64,000 nucleotides of DNA. It comes from Chromatiales bacterium (GTDB lineage: Bacteria > Pseudomonadota > Gammaproteobacteria > Chromatiales > Chromatiaceae). A program made the translations under genes and the position numbers. The number at the start of each line of letters is the position of its first letter. The first letter of the stretch is position 1. The stretch lies in contig JANQLO010000069.1 of the NCBI GenBank assembly GCA_028280505.1, positions 1 to 64,000 of the forward strand, written 5' to 3'. The notes under the pieces were generated by a model. It saw nothing but the letters and a program-made list of their open reading frames with translations, did not search any database and was not told the origin of the DNA. Shown one piece after another: positions 18,581 through 27,306 of this stretch.

Positions 18581-18753
18581 CAGGGCCCTGCCCTCCGGTG
18601 GTCTAAATAAAACGTTGTTATCCGGACTGTGTGAGACTTCACCAGCCAAAGCAAACATAAGTTACCATCCCGGCTTTAATCACGCATCCGCCGCCCTTTT
18701 TTGCCGATGGTCATGGGTTATCCGCGGGTATTGGATAAAAACAAGGAGTTGAG

Positions 18754-19686
18754 ATGTCAGCACTGATCTGTGGTTCCATGGCTTTCGACACCATTATGGT
18801 GTTCCAGGACCAATTCAAGAACCATATTCTGCCGGATCAGGTGCATATCCTGAACGTGTCCTTCCTGGTTCCCGAGATGCGCCGCAACTTTGGTGGTTGC
18901 GCCGGTAACATTGCATTCAATTTGAATTTGCTGGGTGGTGATGGATTGCCGATGGGCGCGGTCGGTAACGATTTTGGCTCTTACGCAGCGTGGCTGGACG
19001 AAAATGGGATCCGGCGTGATGCTTTACGTGAGATCGGTGGTGCCTATACGGCCCAGGCCTACATCACGACCGATCAGGATGATAATCAGATCACGGCGTT
19101 TCATCCGGGTGCGATGAATTTTGCCCACGAAATCTCGGTTGATGAGATTGCTGGTGTAACCGTCGGCATGGTATCGCCGGACGGCCGCCAGGGCATGATC
19201 CAGCATGCCAAGCAGTTCGCTGAGGCCGGTATTCCGTTCATTTTCGATCCCGGTCAGGGTATGCCGATGTTCGACGGTGACGATCTCAACCGGTTTGTCG
19301 ATCAGGCGACTTGGTTGGCATTCAACGACTACGAAGCCAAATTGATGGAAGAGCGTACGGGTAAGTCGCCGCAGCGTCTGGCGCGCGAAGTCGAGGCCGT
19401 GATCGTGACCCGCGGGGCCGAGGGTTCGACCATCTACACTAGTGGGGAGGCGGTCGAGATACCGCTGGCGCCGGCCAGGCATTTGGTCGATCCCACCGGC
19501 TGCGGTGACGCTTATCGGGGCGGGTTGCTGTATGGCTTGCAGAACGGCCTGGACTGGTCCTTGACCGGACGCATTGCATCGTTGCTCGGAGCGATCAAAA
19601 TCGAACATGCCGGCACCCAAAACCATGCCCTTAGCCGGTCGGATTTCGATGCGCGTTTCCAGGAGGCTTTTGGTTTCGCGCTGTAG
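18754..19686 (+). CDS. PfkB-family carbohydrate/nucleoside kinase
   Basis: The 310-residue ribokinase-fold enzyme has the N-terminal GG-type motif FGGCAGNIAFNLNLLGG and the C-terminal signature DPTGCGDAYRGGLLYG, which contains the catalytic Asp and anion hole. The sequence resembles adenosine-kinase-like members annotated in many sulfur-oxidising gammaproteobacteria, but the substrate cannot be read from the sequence. GGAG lies upstream of the ATG. It may be read with moeA, which starts 43 bases downstream. Confidence 0.85.
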   Translation: MSALICGSMAFDTIMVFQDQFKNHILPDQVHILNVSFLVPEMRRNFGGCAGNIAFNLNLLGGDGLPMGAVGNDFGSYAAWLDENGIRRDALREIGGAYTAQAYITTDQDDNQITAFHPGAMNFAHEISVDEIAGVTVGMVSPDGRQGMIQHAKQFAEAGIPFIFDPGQGMPMFDGDDLNRFVDQATWLAFNDYEAKLMEERTGKSPQRLAREVEAVIVTRGAEGSTIYTSGEAVEIPLAPARHLVDPTGCGDAYRGGLLYGLQNGLDWSLTGRIASLLGAIKIEHAGTQNHALSRSDFDARFQEAFGFAL

Positions 19687-19729
19687 AGGGCGCTAGGCCG
19701 GACACCGACCATGACGATGGGAGACCGAC

Positions 19730-20974
19730 GTGGCAGAAGCTTGTAGCTGTACGCCGAATTTACATGGCCTGTTGAGCTATGAGGCAGCGCTGGAACGTCT
19801 CATCGCGGCGGCCAAGCCGCTGGATGTACAAGAATGGGTAGACCTTCGTCGGGCGCTCGGCCGGGTCGCTGCGGCTGCGGTGCACAGCACCATCGACGTC
19901 CCGGGCTGGGATTACAGCGCGATGGACGGTTATGTCCTACGCGCCAAGGATTGCATGGCAGAAGGCACTCGTCTGCCGGTATCGCAGCGTATCCCCGCAG
20001 GCGCTTCGCCAATGCCGCTGGAGCCGGGGACCGCGGCACGCATTTTTACCGGCGCCCCCATTCCCGAGGGCGCCGATTGCGTGGTCATCCAGGAGGTCTG
20101 CGAGGCGGATGACGATCAGGTGACGATCAATACCGTGCCGGGTGCGGGCGACAATATCCGCCTGCGGGGCGAGGATATCGGTGCCGGTAGTCAGGTGATC
20201 GCTGCGGGTACCCGCTTGTTGCCCCAGCATCTCGGATTGGCGGCGTCGGTTGGGGTTCCCGAACTGGCTGTGCTGCGCCCACCGCGGGTCGCGGTACTGG
20301 CCAGCGGCGACGAACTGGTCATGCCCGGTGAGGCGCTGACGCCGGGGAAGATTTACAATTCCAATCTGTTCACCGCAACCGCTTTGCTTCAGGCCCTGGG
20401 GTGCGAAGTGATCGATCTGGGTATCGTTGAAGACACCCTGGAAGCCACCAAAGAAGCGATTTCGCACGGTGCCGAGCAGGCCGATCTGGTGCTCGCATCG
20501 GGTGGCGTTTCGGTCGGTGAGGAGGACCATGTGAAACCCGCGGTCGAGGCCTTGGGCACGCTGGATATGTGGAAGATTGCGATTCGCCCTGGTAAGCCTG
20601 TGGCGTTTGGTCACGTTCATGGGACGCCGTTTATCGGCTCACCCGGCAATCCGGTGTCGCTGTTCGTAACCTTCGTCCTTTTCGTACGACCTTTCCTGCT
20701 GCGTTTACAGGGGCGCGACGATTGGCTGCCGCAACCGGTTCGGGTACGTGCCGACTTCGACTGGCTCAAGCCGGACAAGCGGCGCGAGTTCCATCGCGCC
20801 CGGGTCGAGTATGACACCGAGGGTGTGGCCCGGATGCAGGTTCATCCAAGTCGGTCCTCCGCGGTGCTCAGTTCGGTTACCTGGGCCAACGGTCTTGCGG
20901 TGATCCCGGAGTGCCAGGTGATTCGACAAGGCGACGAAATCGATTTTCTGCCGTTTTGCGAGTTGCTGGCATGA
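19730..20974 (+). CDS. moeA: Molybdopterin molybdenumtransferase
   Basis: The 414-residue enzyme inserts molybdate into adenylated molybdopterin. It has WDYSAMDGYVLRAKD, IFTGAPIPEGADCVV, the MPT-binding segment ASGGVSVGEEDHVKP and the C-terminal GSPGNPVSLFVTF. The start is GTG at 19730. The moaD ATG overlaps its stop (ATGA), so moeA-moaD-moaE form an operon for molybdenum cofactor, needed by Mo enzymes such as sulfite or nitrate oxidoreductases outside this window. Confidence 0.95.
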   Translation: MAEACSCTPNLHGLLSYEAALERLIAAAKPLDVQEWVDLRRALGRVAAAAVHSTIDVPGWDYSAMDGYVLRAKDCMAEGTRLPVSQRIPAGASPMPLEPGTAARIFTGAPIPEGADCVVIQEVCEADDDQVTINTVPGAGDNIRLRGEDIGAGSQVIAAGTRLLPQHLGLAASVGVPELAVLRPPRVAVLASGDELVMPGEALTPGKIYNSNLFTATALLQALGCEVIDLGIVEDTLEATKEAISHGAEQADLVLASGGVSVGEEDHVKPAVEALGTLDMWKIAIRPGKPVAFGHVHGTPFIGSPGNPVSLFVTFVLFVRPFLLRLQGRDDWLPQPVRVRADFDWLKPDKRREFHRARVEYDTEGVARMQVHPSRSSAVLSSVTWANGLAVIPECQVIRQGDEIDFLPFCELLA

Positions 20975-21219
20975 TTCGGATTCTGTATTTCGCCAGTCTG
21001 CGCGAACGTTTGGCACAGGCCGAAGAGCAGGTCGATACGATGGCCGAGACCGTGGCCGCACTGAAAACCGAGTTGGCGGCCCGTGGCGGTGTGTGGGCCG
21101 AGGTTTTCGACGGCGGGCTGCATGTACTGGCTGCCGTGAATCAAGAGATGGCCACGGCAGACCAGCCGCTTCACGATGGCGATGAGGTGGGTTTTTTCCC
21201 ACCGGTCACAGGTGGTTAG
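20971..21219 (+). CDS. moaD: Molybdopterin synthase sulfur carrier subunit
   Basis: The 82-residue ubiquitin-fold protein starts at ATG 20971, four bases inside moeA, and ends in the diagnostic Gly-Gly (FFPPVTGG). MoeB/MoaZ-type enzymes convert this tail to a thiocarboxylate that supplies sulfur for the dithiolene of molybdopterin. The typical ILYFASLRE N-terminus is present. It pairs with moaE three bases downstream. Confidence 0.95.
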   Translation: MIRILYFASLRERLAQAEEQVDTMAETVAALKTELAARGGVWAEVFDGGLHVLAAVNQEMATADQPLHDGDEVGFFPPVTGG

Positions 21220-21222
21220 GTC

Positions 21223-21705
21223 GTGATCAGAACCGAGGTGCGGGTTCAGTCCACCCCGCTTGATGTGCAGGCCGAGATGGCCGAATTCTATAGTGCGGAT
21301 GCCTCGGTCGGCGGCGTGGTCAATTTCGTCGGTCTGATGCGCGATATGAACGAGGGCGATCGCGTGGCGGCGATGACCCTTGAGCATTACCCCGGGATGA
21401 CCGAAAAGGCGCTCGAGGCGATTGTTGCCGAGGCTGCGGAACGTTGGGAAACCCTTATGGTGCGGGTCGTTCACCGGATCGGTGAGATTCGGCCGAAAGA
21501 CCCGATCGTGCTCGTGGCGGTCGCCGGTGCGCACCGTGGCGAAGCCTTCCGCGCGTGTGAATTCATCATCGATTATCTCAAGACTCAGGCACCGTTCTGG
21601 AAGCGCGAGGAAATAGCCGGCGGCGGTGCCCGCTGGGTCGAGGCACGAGCCAGTGACGACGCCGCGGCGTCGGCCTGGGAATCATCGGAAAAGATCGACA
21701 GATGA
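21223..21705 (+). CDS. moaE: Molybdopterin synthase catalytic subunit
   Basis: The 160-residue large subunit of molybdopterin synthase converts cPMP to molybdopterin using MoaD thiocarboxylate. Signatures are GGVVNFVGLMRDMN, LEHYPGMTEKAL, VAVAGAHRGEAFRACEFIIDYLK and the catalytic lysines in APFWKREE. The start is GTG at 21223. It ends the moeA-moaD-moaE operon. Confidence 0.96.
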   Translation: MIRTEVRVQSTPLDVQAEMAEFYSADASVGGVVNFVGLMRDMNEGDRVAAMTLEHYPGMTEKALEAIVAEAAERWETLMVRVVHRIGEIRPKDPIVLVAVAGAHRGEAFRACEFIIDYLKTQAPFWKREEIAGGGARWVEARASDDAAASAWESSEKIDR

Positions 21706-21776
21706 GTAATCGGGGTTTTCGCCAAACCGGTCAGGTGGGCTAGAATCTTGGAAAGTAATGATTCGGGGAAAGGATT

Positions 21777-21968
21777 GTGGCCTGGATAACCAGAAAAAAA
21801 ATCTGCCATGCCTGTGGCGGTACCGAAATGACGCGTTATCACCGCAGTCTATGGATGAAGCTGTTTCGGGGTAGCCAGCTTTTGCGCTGCCGTCAGTGCC
21901 GTTCGACTATTCTACTGCTCCGCAGCAACGACCGGACCGAGCGTCTGACCGCGACCGAGGACGTTTGA
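21777..21968 (+). CDS. Small zinc-ribbon-like protein (hypothetical)
   Basis: A 63-residue open frame begins with GTG at 21777 after AAAGGA. It contains two CxxC pairs, CHAC (residues 10-13) and CRQC (38-41), spaced as in a zinc ribbon, in a basic context. A -10-like TAGAAT lies about 40 bases upstream. The last 57 bases overlap the 3' end of the convergent anti-sigma gene. I do not recognise a named family, and coding status rests on the Cys pattern and RBS. Confidence 0.5.
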   Translation: MAWITRKKICHACGGTEMTRYHRSLWMKLFRGSQLLRCRQCRSTILLLRSNDRTERLTATEDV

Positions 21969-22694
21969 CCTTCCTGCCAGGCCGCTCGCCGGCCAGCGCA
22001 CTGCGGCGGCGAGGCGCTCGCCTTTGCCGGAAACCGCTTCGCCCTGTTCTCCGACCACCGCGATGCTGCCCCAATCGGTCGGTACGATTTCACCCTGGAA
22101 ACGGCCGGCATTGACCGCAATCGGTGATGTAGCCAGCTCTCCGGGCATAAAAAACACGGTAATCGGGCCTTTTTCGCCGGGCAATACCAGATGAACGCCG
22201 TTTTTCTTGCGCATTAGGCATTCGGCGGCGAAGTTGACCGGGCCGATGTTCGCAGCCAATTCGGCGCCGAAACGTTTGAACACCCATTTCAGTCGGCCGT
22301 CGGAGACCGGCTGCGCCTCGCGTAAATGGTGTGCTTCATCCTCGATATGATTGATCACTGACTGCGCTAACGCGATATCGCTGCGCTCGAGCGAGGTATT
22401 CCATATCGATAGCATACTGACGCCGACCATCATGAGCACCGAGGCAGCGGCTGCATACCACCAACGCCGGCGAACGCTGGCGTTTTGCTCGAAGCGTGCG
22501 GCGAGCTGCACTCTTTCGGCCAGGCCTTCGGGCGGGACGGCCTCGCGCAGCACGGCACGCATGCGCATCTCCTGTGCGCGCAGATCGCGTGCGAAGCCGG
22601 CACAATCGTGACAATGTGCCTCGTGATCGGTTAGATCTTCGTCCTTGCAAAAAGGGTCGATCAAGAGTCGGCGACGGAATTCGAGGCAGTCCAT
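21912..22694 (-). CDS. Membrane-spanning zinc anti-sigma factor with periplasmic sensor domain
   Basis: The 260-residue protein starts at ATG 22694, overlapping the sigma stop by one base. Residues 24-31 form the zinc anti-sigma motif HxxxCxxC (H24, C28, C31) typical of ZAS domains that hold ECF sigma factors in the cytoplasm. A membrane helix spans about 79-98. The periplasmic part has a region around 110-175 with a single Cys159 (AAECLMRKKNGVHLVL). A similar arrangement is seen in the anti-sigma protein of the bufferin operon at 30338-30931. The similarity suggests a shared sensor fold (DUF3379-like); the ligand is unknown. Confidence 0.8.
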   Translation of the reverse strand: MDCLEFRRRLLIDPFCKDEDLTDHEAHCHDCAGFARDLRAQEMRMRAVLREAVPPEGLAERVQLAARFEQNASVRRRWWYAAAASVLMMVGVSMLSIWNTSLERSDIALAQSVINHIEDEAHHLREAQPVSDGRLKWVFKRFGAELAANIGPVNFAAECLMRKKNGVHLVLPGEKGPITVFFMPGELATSPIAVNAGRFQGEIVPTDWGSIAVVGEQGEAVSGKGERLAAAVRWPASGLAGRSNVLGRGQTLGPVVAAEQ

Positions 22695-23197
22695 CACATG
22701 GCCTCCCGCCGCGTGGCGTCGGTCAGCTGCTCGCGTAAGGTCTTGCGGGCGCGAAACAAGCGGGTCAGTACGGTGTTGGTGTTCAGATCGAGCAAATCGC
22801 CGATTTCTTTGCAACTGAAGCCGCCGATTACCTGCAGCAACAAGGGGTCGCGGTAACTACCGTCCAGGCATGCCAGTGCCCGACGCATGGCGAAGGCCTC
22901 TGCGCTGGTATCGTAGCCCCGTACGGGGACGTCCGGTAAATCCTGTGGGTCTCTTACGTCAGGACGCTGACGCTCGTAAAGGCGGGCGTGCTCGTTACGC
23001 AGGATGGTGTACAGCCAGGCGCGAGCGGCCTTGGTGTCGCGCAGATCGTCACGCGAGCGCCAACCACGTAAGAAGGCCTCTTGAACCAGGTCTTCGGCGG
23101 TATCGGGGTTGTGACACAGACCGAGCGCATAGCGGTACAACTCCGGCGTCAGCGCGTCGACCAGGGTCTCGAAATCGGTACGTAGTTTTGCCATCAA
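22694..23197 (-). CDS. ECF sigma factor
   Basis: The 167-residue protein has sigma-70 region 2 (LYRYALGLCHNPDTAEDLVQEAFLRGWR) and region 4 (LLLQVIGGFSCKEIGDLLDLNTNTVLTRLFRARKTLRE), with no regions 1 or 3, as in extracytoplasmic-function sigma factors. It is followed directly by its probable ZAS anti-sigma factor. It shares the YDTSAEAF linker and QVI-G-S-KEI pattern with the ECF factor at 50466-50999, so the two look paralogous. Confidence 0.93.
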   Translation of the reverse strand: MMAKLRTDFETLVDALTPELYRYALGLCHNPDTAEDLVQEAFLRGWRSRDDLRDTKAARAWLYTILRNEHARLYERQRPDVRDPQDLPDVPVRGYDTSAEAFAMRRALACLDGSYRDPLLLQVIGGFSCKEIGDLLDLNTNTVLTRLFRARKTLREQLTDATRREAM

Positions 23198-23267
23198 GGA
23201 GGTAGACCGAAAACGCGGATCGATTATTTCGAAATCTGGTCGTTTTGAGCCAATGACAGGTTAGGAA

Positions 23268-23287
23268 AGGCCCGCCGTAGCGGGCCT
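23268..23287 (-). terminator. Hairpin after the DsrE-family gene
   Basis: A perfect 8-bp stem (AGGCCCGC with GCGGGCCT, 4-nt loop) lies 58 bases beyond the stop of the DsrE gene and is followed on the minus strand by TTTCCT. It probably separates the sigma/anti-sigma/DsrE unit from the downstream sigma gene. The T run is weak. Confidence 0.6.
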
Positions 23288-23344
23288 GGGATCAAAATTC
23301 CCGGCCTTGACATCGTTTCGACCGAGTGTGTTCCGGATGCTTGG

Positions 23345-23830
23345 TCAGGGCTTCAGGTAGGTGAAACCCTCTGCCTGAAGGTGCGCCAGTTCGGCAACGC
23401 CGCTCGGGACGATGTCGGATTTGTCGACGTTGTAGAGGTGATCTTCATAATTCACCCCACGACCCTTGAGGGTGTTGGCGCATATGTTAAATGCGACACC
23501 CTGATCCTTCAGGCCGTCGATCGTGGCCTTCATCTGCTCGGTGGCATTGGCATGCTTGAATTTCTTCACCGAATCCAGCGCATCGGGATACATCACCAGC
23601 GACACCCCGTTACCGTGCATGACGACACGCAAATCCAGATTTTCCTTACCCACCGCATTGATGTGGTTTTGGATATTGCGCATCGCCCCGGCCTGCTGCC
23701 TGGGGTCGTCGTAGTTGATGTGATAGACCACCTTCTGTTTATCATAGGCCGAGCCGGCCGATACGGCGCCGGACAAGGTCATCAGGCCAACCAAGCCTGC
23801 GATCATCAATTTACCTATCATCTTTTTCAT
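23345..23830 (-). CDS. Exported DsrE-family sulfur-handling protein
   Basis: The 161-residue protein has a clear signal peptide (MKKMIGKLMIAGLVGL...SAGSA) and one DsrE-type alpha/beta domain: VVYHINYDD, LDLRVVMHGNGVSLVM, GVAFNICANTL with Cys117, and a C-terminal helix PSGVAELAHLQAEGFTYL. DsrE-like proteins carry sulfane sulfur as persulfide on a conserved Cys, and Cys117 is the candidate. It follows, 49 bases downstream, an anti-sigma protein whose own C-terminus is a related domain. A Shine-Dalgarno GAGGAGAT precedes the ATG. Confidence 0.82.
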   Translation of the reverse strand: MKKMIGKLMIAGLVGLMTLSGAVSAGSAYDKQKVVYHINYDDPRQQAGAMRNIQNHINAVGKENLDLRVVMHGNGVSLVMYPDALDSVKKFKHANATEQMKATIDGLKDQGVAFNICANTLKGRGVNYEDHLYNVDKSDIVPSGVAELAHLQAEGFTYLKP

Positions 23831-23879
23831 CTCCTCGGGTTGCTGCTCTGCGGCAGTTCGGTTTTCCAGGGAAGGCCCG

Positions 23880-24614
23880 CTACACGCGGATATAAGACCA
23901 GCCCTCCCTTTGTCGTTTCACGACATGGTCGACGCCGGAGTCGATCACCTCGGCGTCAGGAACCAGTTTCACTTCGACGCCGTGTTCGATCTTGATACGG
24001 TCGATGCTGTTCTGACAGGCAACGAAAGTGAGATTGTTGAAGCGCCCGGCCAACTCGCCGATGCGAGCCTTGTGCTGCGATAGACGCATACGCAAAAGGT
24101 CCAGGCCATCGCTGTGACTGACCACTTCGACTCTCAGCGGGCGATGGTCGGCCTCGTAGGCCGCGAGCAGGTCTTCGACCTCGTCCAACAATTCGCCGGC
24201 AACCGTCTGGTCGGGATTCGTCAGGTGAAACACGATACGGGTCTCCCCATCGCTGGCGACCGCCGGTGCCTGCCCCCGTCCGTCGGGGTCGAGCACGACG
24301 AAACGCGCCGGATCGGCCGTCGGAACCGTGGTATTGGCATGCAGCAGCCAGCCGCCGAGCATCCCGACGGCAAGCAGCAAAACGCTTGCCGCGATCGCCC
24401 GCCACGAGGCCTTGACGACGTTTCCGGCACGCGTGTCGGGTCGTGGCGGTTCGGCATAGGCCAGGCGCACCTGCGCCTTCATCTGATTGAGTTCACAGGC
24501 CCGTCGTGCCAACTCCGGATCCTGTCGCATGGCTTCGAGTAATTCGGCCTGTTGGTCGGCGCTCAACTCCCCGTCGACATAGGCGTTTACTTCAAGCTCG
24601 TCATTCGGGTTCAT
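23880..24614 (-). CDS. Anti-sigma factor fused to a periplasmic DsrE-like domain
   Basis: The 244-residue protein starts four bases inside the sigma gene (ATGA). Residues 1-50 have the anti-sigma N-terminal pattern VNAYVDGELSADQQAELLEAM, without a zinc HxxxCxxC motif. One membrane helix spans about 72-92. Residues 125-244 resemble the DsrE protein next door: LRVEVVSHSDGLDLL, NNLTFVACQNSIDRI with Cys200, then VPDAEVIDSG and a terminal GWSYIRV. I infer that the periplasmic domain senses sulfur state through Cys200 or binds the neighbouring DsrE protein, and releases the ECF sigma. I do not recall this fusion as a characterised family. Confidence 0.8.
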   Translation of the reverse strand: MNPNDELEVNAYVDGELSADQQAELLEAMRQDPELARRACELNQMKAQVRLAYAEPPRPDTRAGNVVKASWRAIAASVLLLAVGMLGGWLLHANTTVPTADPARFVVLDPDGRGQAPAVASDGETRIVFHLTNPDQTVAGELLDEVEDLLAAYEADHRPLRVEVVSHSDGLDLLRMRLSQHKARIGELAGRFNNLTFVACQNSIDRIKIEHGVEVKLVPDAEVIDSGVDHVVKRQREGWSYIRV

Positions 24615-25174
24615 TTCGGTCTCCTCAGCGGTATGACTTCGGCATGTCCTATGCCTTGCTGTTCAAGGATCTCGCGCATGCGGCGGCGCGAGCGGGAAAG
24701 ACGGCTCATGACGGTGCCCACCGGCACTCCGAGGATCGCCGCAGTATCGGCATAGCTGAACTCGGCCACGTCGACCAAGGTCAGTACCTGGCGCTGGTCC
24801 TCCTTCAGCGCGGCGATCGCCTCGCGTGTACGGTTGATCAGCTGCGTTCGGTCGGCATTGTTTTCCGGGTCTTCGTTCGATGCCAGCATTTCGCTGTCCA
24901 AGCCGGTCTCGGGCTGGATGCGGCGATATTGGTCCCGATACAGGTTGGCCAGTATCTGGGTCAGCCAGACTTGAAGGCGGGATTCGTCGCGCAACGTGTC
25001 TACTTTCGCCAGGGCCCGGGTCACGGCTTCCTGGGCGAGGTCTTCGGCCATGCTGCTGTCGTGGCACCAGGACCAGGCGATGCGGTATAGGCGCTCTCGC
25101 TCGGCGCAGATTTCGCTTCGCAACTTGCGGCGACGGCCGAAATGGCCAAAAAGCGATGTTTTGTTATCTGTCAT
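24611..25174 (-). CDS. ECF sigma factor
   Basis: The 187-residue protein has region 2 (LYRIAWSWCHDSSMAEDLAQEAVTRAL) and region 4.2 (VLTLVDVAEFSYADTAAILGVPVGTVMSRLSRSRRRMRE). It is the first gene of a three-gene unit: sigma, DsrE-type anti-sigma, DsrE protein. The four-base overlap with the anti-sigma gene indicates co-translation. The promoter should lie at 25175-25251; I could not fix it. Confidence 0.93.
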   Translation of the reverse strand: MTDNKTSLFGHFGRRRKLRSEICAERERLYRIAWSWCHDSSMAEDLAQEAVTRALAKVDTLRDESRLQVWLTQILANLYRDQYRRIQPETGLDSEMLASNEDPENNADRTQLINRTREAIAALKEDQRQVLTLVDVAEFSYADTAAILGVPVGTVMSRLSRSRRRMREILEQQGIGHAEVIPLRRPK

Positions 25175-25251
25175 GTGGGGAAAGACGAAGTATGGCGCGG
25201 TGTATTCCCGCGGTAAGGGTGATTCTAAGCCATGTCGGTCCCGGGGTTGTC

Positions 25252-27297
25252 TCAGGGAGAGTTAGCCGGTTCAAGCTCATCCGGCGTCCTGACCGGAGGC
25301 TCGCAAAGCGTGCCGCGGCAGCGGTAGGCCACAATGCCGCCGGGCTCGCCGTGTTTGGCAGCCAAGGTCTCCGGTAACCCGGTTGCGTCGAGCGGGATCA
25401 GAAATGCCCGCCGGCCGGCCAAATAGCGGTGATGGAGCATCTCGCGCCAAGCCGATGCATCGGCCGGATCGCCTCGTAAAATCAGCAGTTCGGGCGGGTC
25501 AAGCAGTCCATGCAATCCCTCGAGCAATCCGACATGGGCGTAGGGTGTGCGCGCCAATGCCGGCCAGGCGGCGTTCAATGCGCGTTCCGCGGCGGCGTGA
25601 AATGCCGGGTCGCCGGTCAGGGCGGACAGTGTCTGCAGGGTCTCGATCGCCACGCCATTGCCGCTCGGTACCGCGTCGTCGCCGATCGGCTTGGGCCGAT
25701 GCACCAGGGTTTCGTGATCGTTTGACGTAAAAAAGAAACCGCCGTTCGCGCCGTCTTCGAACTGCTCGATCAAACGGGTACCCAGCCGTTGTGCGGTTTC
25801 GAGGTAATGACTGCTCCAACGTGCCTGGATCATCTCGAAGATGGCGTCGATCAAATAGGCGTAGTCATCCAAGTAAGCATTCAGATGGGCTTCGCCGTCG
25901 CGGCTGCTGGCGAGCAGGCGGTCGCCTTCAACGTGATACTCGAGCAGATAGCTTAGCGCCCGTTCGGCCGAGTCCAACCAGTCGTCACGCTGGAATACAC
26001 GTCCGGCGGTTGCCATCCCCTTGATCATCAGCGCGTTCCAACTCGTGAGAATTTTTTCGTCACGGCCGGGGCGGACCCGTTTCTCGCGCGCATCGAACAG
26101 TTTGCGTCTGGCGCTGGCCAATAAACGGCGGACCGTGCTGGCATCAAGCTTGATTTCAGCGGCGATCTTGTCGGTATCGGTATAAGTGTGCAGATGCCAC
26201 CGGCCCTCGAAGTTTGGTGGACGGTCGAGCCCGAAACGTGCGGCGAAAACCCGGTACTCATCGGCATCGAGCAACGAGGCGACCTGGTCGCGATCCCACA
26301 CATAGAAACAGCCTTCTTCACCCTCGCTGTCGGCATCCAGGCTGGCGAAATAGCCGCCTGCCGGTGACTGCATATCGCGCATCAGCCATTCGGCGGTGCG
26401 TTCGCAAACGTGTTTGAACAACGGTCGTTGACCGCATGACGCCCAGGCCTCGGCGTAGAGAGAAAGTAGCTGGCCGTTGTCGTAAAGCATTTTTTCGAAA
26501 TGGGGAATCATCCACAGCGCATCGACTGAATAGCGACAAAAGCCGCCGCCGAGATGGTCGTTGATACCGCCGGTGGCCATACTTTCCAGCGTAAGCAGCG
26601 CCATATGGCGGCTTTCCGTGTCGTCGTCGCGTAGGCCATGGCGCAGTAAAAAGCGCAAGGTGATCGGGTGCGGGAATTTTGGTGCGCCGCCGAAACCGCC
26701 GTGTTCGCTATCAAACTGGCCGGCGAGCTGCGCGGCCGCTTCGGTTATCGGGTCTGCGTTGGGTTTCCCTTCGGCCGTCGCCGTGGCATCGAGGCGCGAT
26801 AGTGCATCGATTAGCGCACCGTTTTGTTCTTCGATCGCTTCACGCTGTTCACGAAACGCTTTTTCGATCTGGCGAAGCAGGTCGCGAAAGGAGGGCAGGC
26901 CGTGGCGTGGCTGCGGCGGAAAATAGGTACCGGCAAAAAAAGGCGTTTGATCCTCCGGTGTCAGAAAGACCGTCAGTGGCCACCCGCCGGCCCGCCGCGC
27001 CAACAGTTGGTGGGCGGTTTGGTAGATCTTGTCGAGGTCGGGCCGTTCTTCGCGGTCGACTTTGATATTCACATAAAGCGCGTTCATGATCTCGGCGGTT
27101 GCCGGGTCCTCGAAGGATTCGTGCGCCATCACATGGCACCAATGGCAGGCCGAATACCCGATCGACAGCAAAATCGGCTTGTTCTCGCTTTTGGCCAATG
27201 CCAAAGCCTCCGGGCACCAGGGCCACCAGTCGACGGGGTTGTCGGCGTGTTGCTGTAGATAGGGGCTGGTGGAACTGTGCAGGCGTTGTTGGCTCAT
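25252..27297 (-). CDS. Thioredoxin-domain protein of the YyaL/DUF255 (SSP411) family
   Basis: The 681-residue protein begins with the family signature [20 protein letters not shown] and a thioredoxin-like CxxC in [17 protein letters not shown] long alpha/alpha toroid with AGE/glycosidase-like character follows ([52 protein letters not shown]). Family members are widespread from bacteria to mammals (spermatogenesis-associated protein 20), and their substrate is unknown. The ATG at 27297 is preferred over GTG at 27306. It stands alone on the minus strand. Confidence 0.9.
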   Translation of the reverse strand: MSQQRLHSSTSPYLQQHADNPVDWWPWCPEALALAKSENKPILLSIGYSACHWCHVMAHESFEDPATAEIMNALYVNIKVDREERPDLDKIYQTAHQLLARRAGGWPLTVFLTPEDQTPFFAGTYFPPQPRHGLPSFRDLLRQIEKAFREQREAIEEQNGALIDALSRLDATATAEGKPNADPITEAAAQLAGQFDSEHGGFGGAPKFPHPITLRFLLRHGLRDDDTESRHMALLTLESMATGGINDHLGGGFCRYSVDALWMIPHFEKMLYDNGQLLSLYAEAWASCGQRPLFKHVCERTAEWLMRDMQSPAGGYFASLDADSEGEEGCFYVWDRDQVASLLDADEYRVFAARFGLDRPPNFEGRWHLHTYTDTDKIAAEIKLDASTVRRLLASARRKLFDAREKRVRPGRDEKILTSWNALMIKGMATAGRVFQRDDWLDSAERALSYLLEYHVEGDRLLASSRDGEAHLNAYLDDYAYLIDAIFEMIQARWSSHYLETAQRLGTRLIEQFEDGANGGFFFTSNDHETLVHRPKPIGDDAVPSGNGVAIETLQTLSALTGDPAFHAAAERALNAAWPALARTPYAHVGLLEGLHGLLDPPELLILRGDPADASAWREMLHHRYLAGRRAFLIPLDATGLPETLAAKHGEPGGIVAYRCRGTLCEPPVRTPDELEPANSP

Positions 27298-27306
27298 CGG
27301 AGTCAC

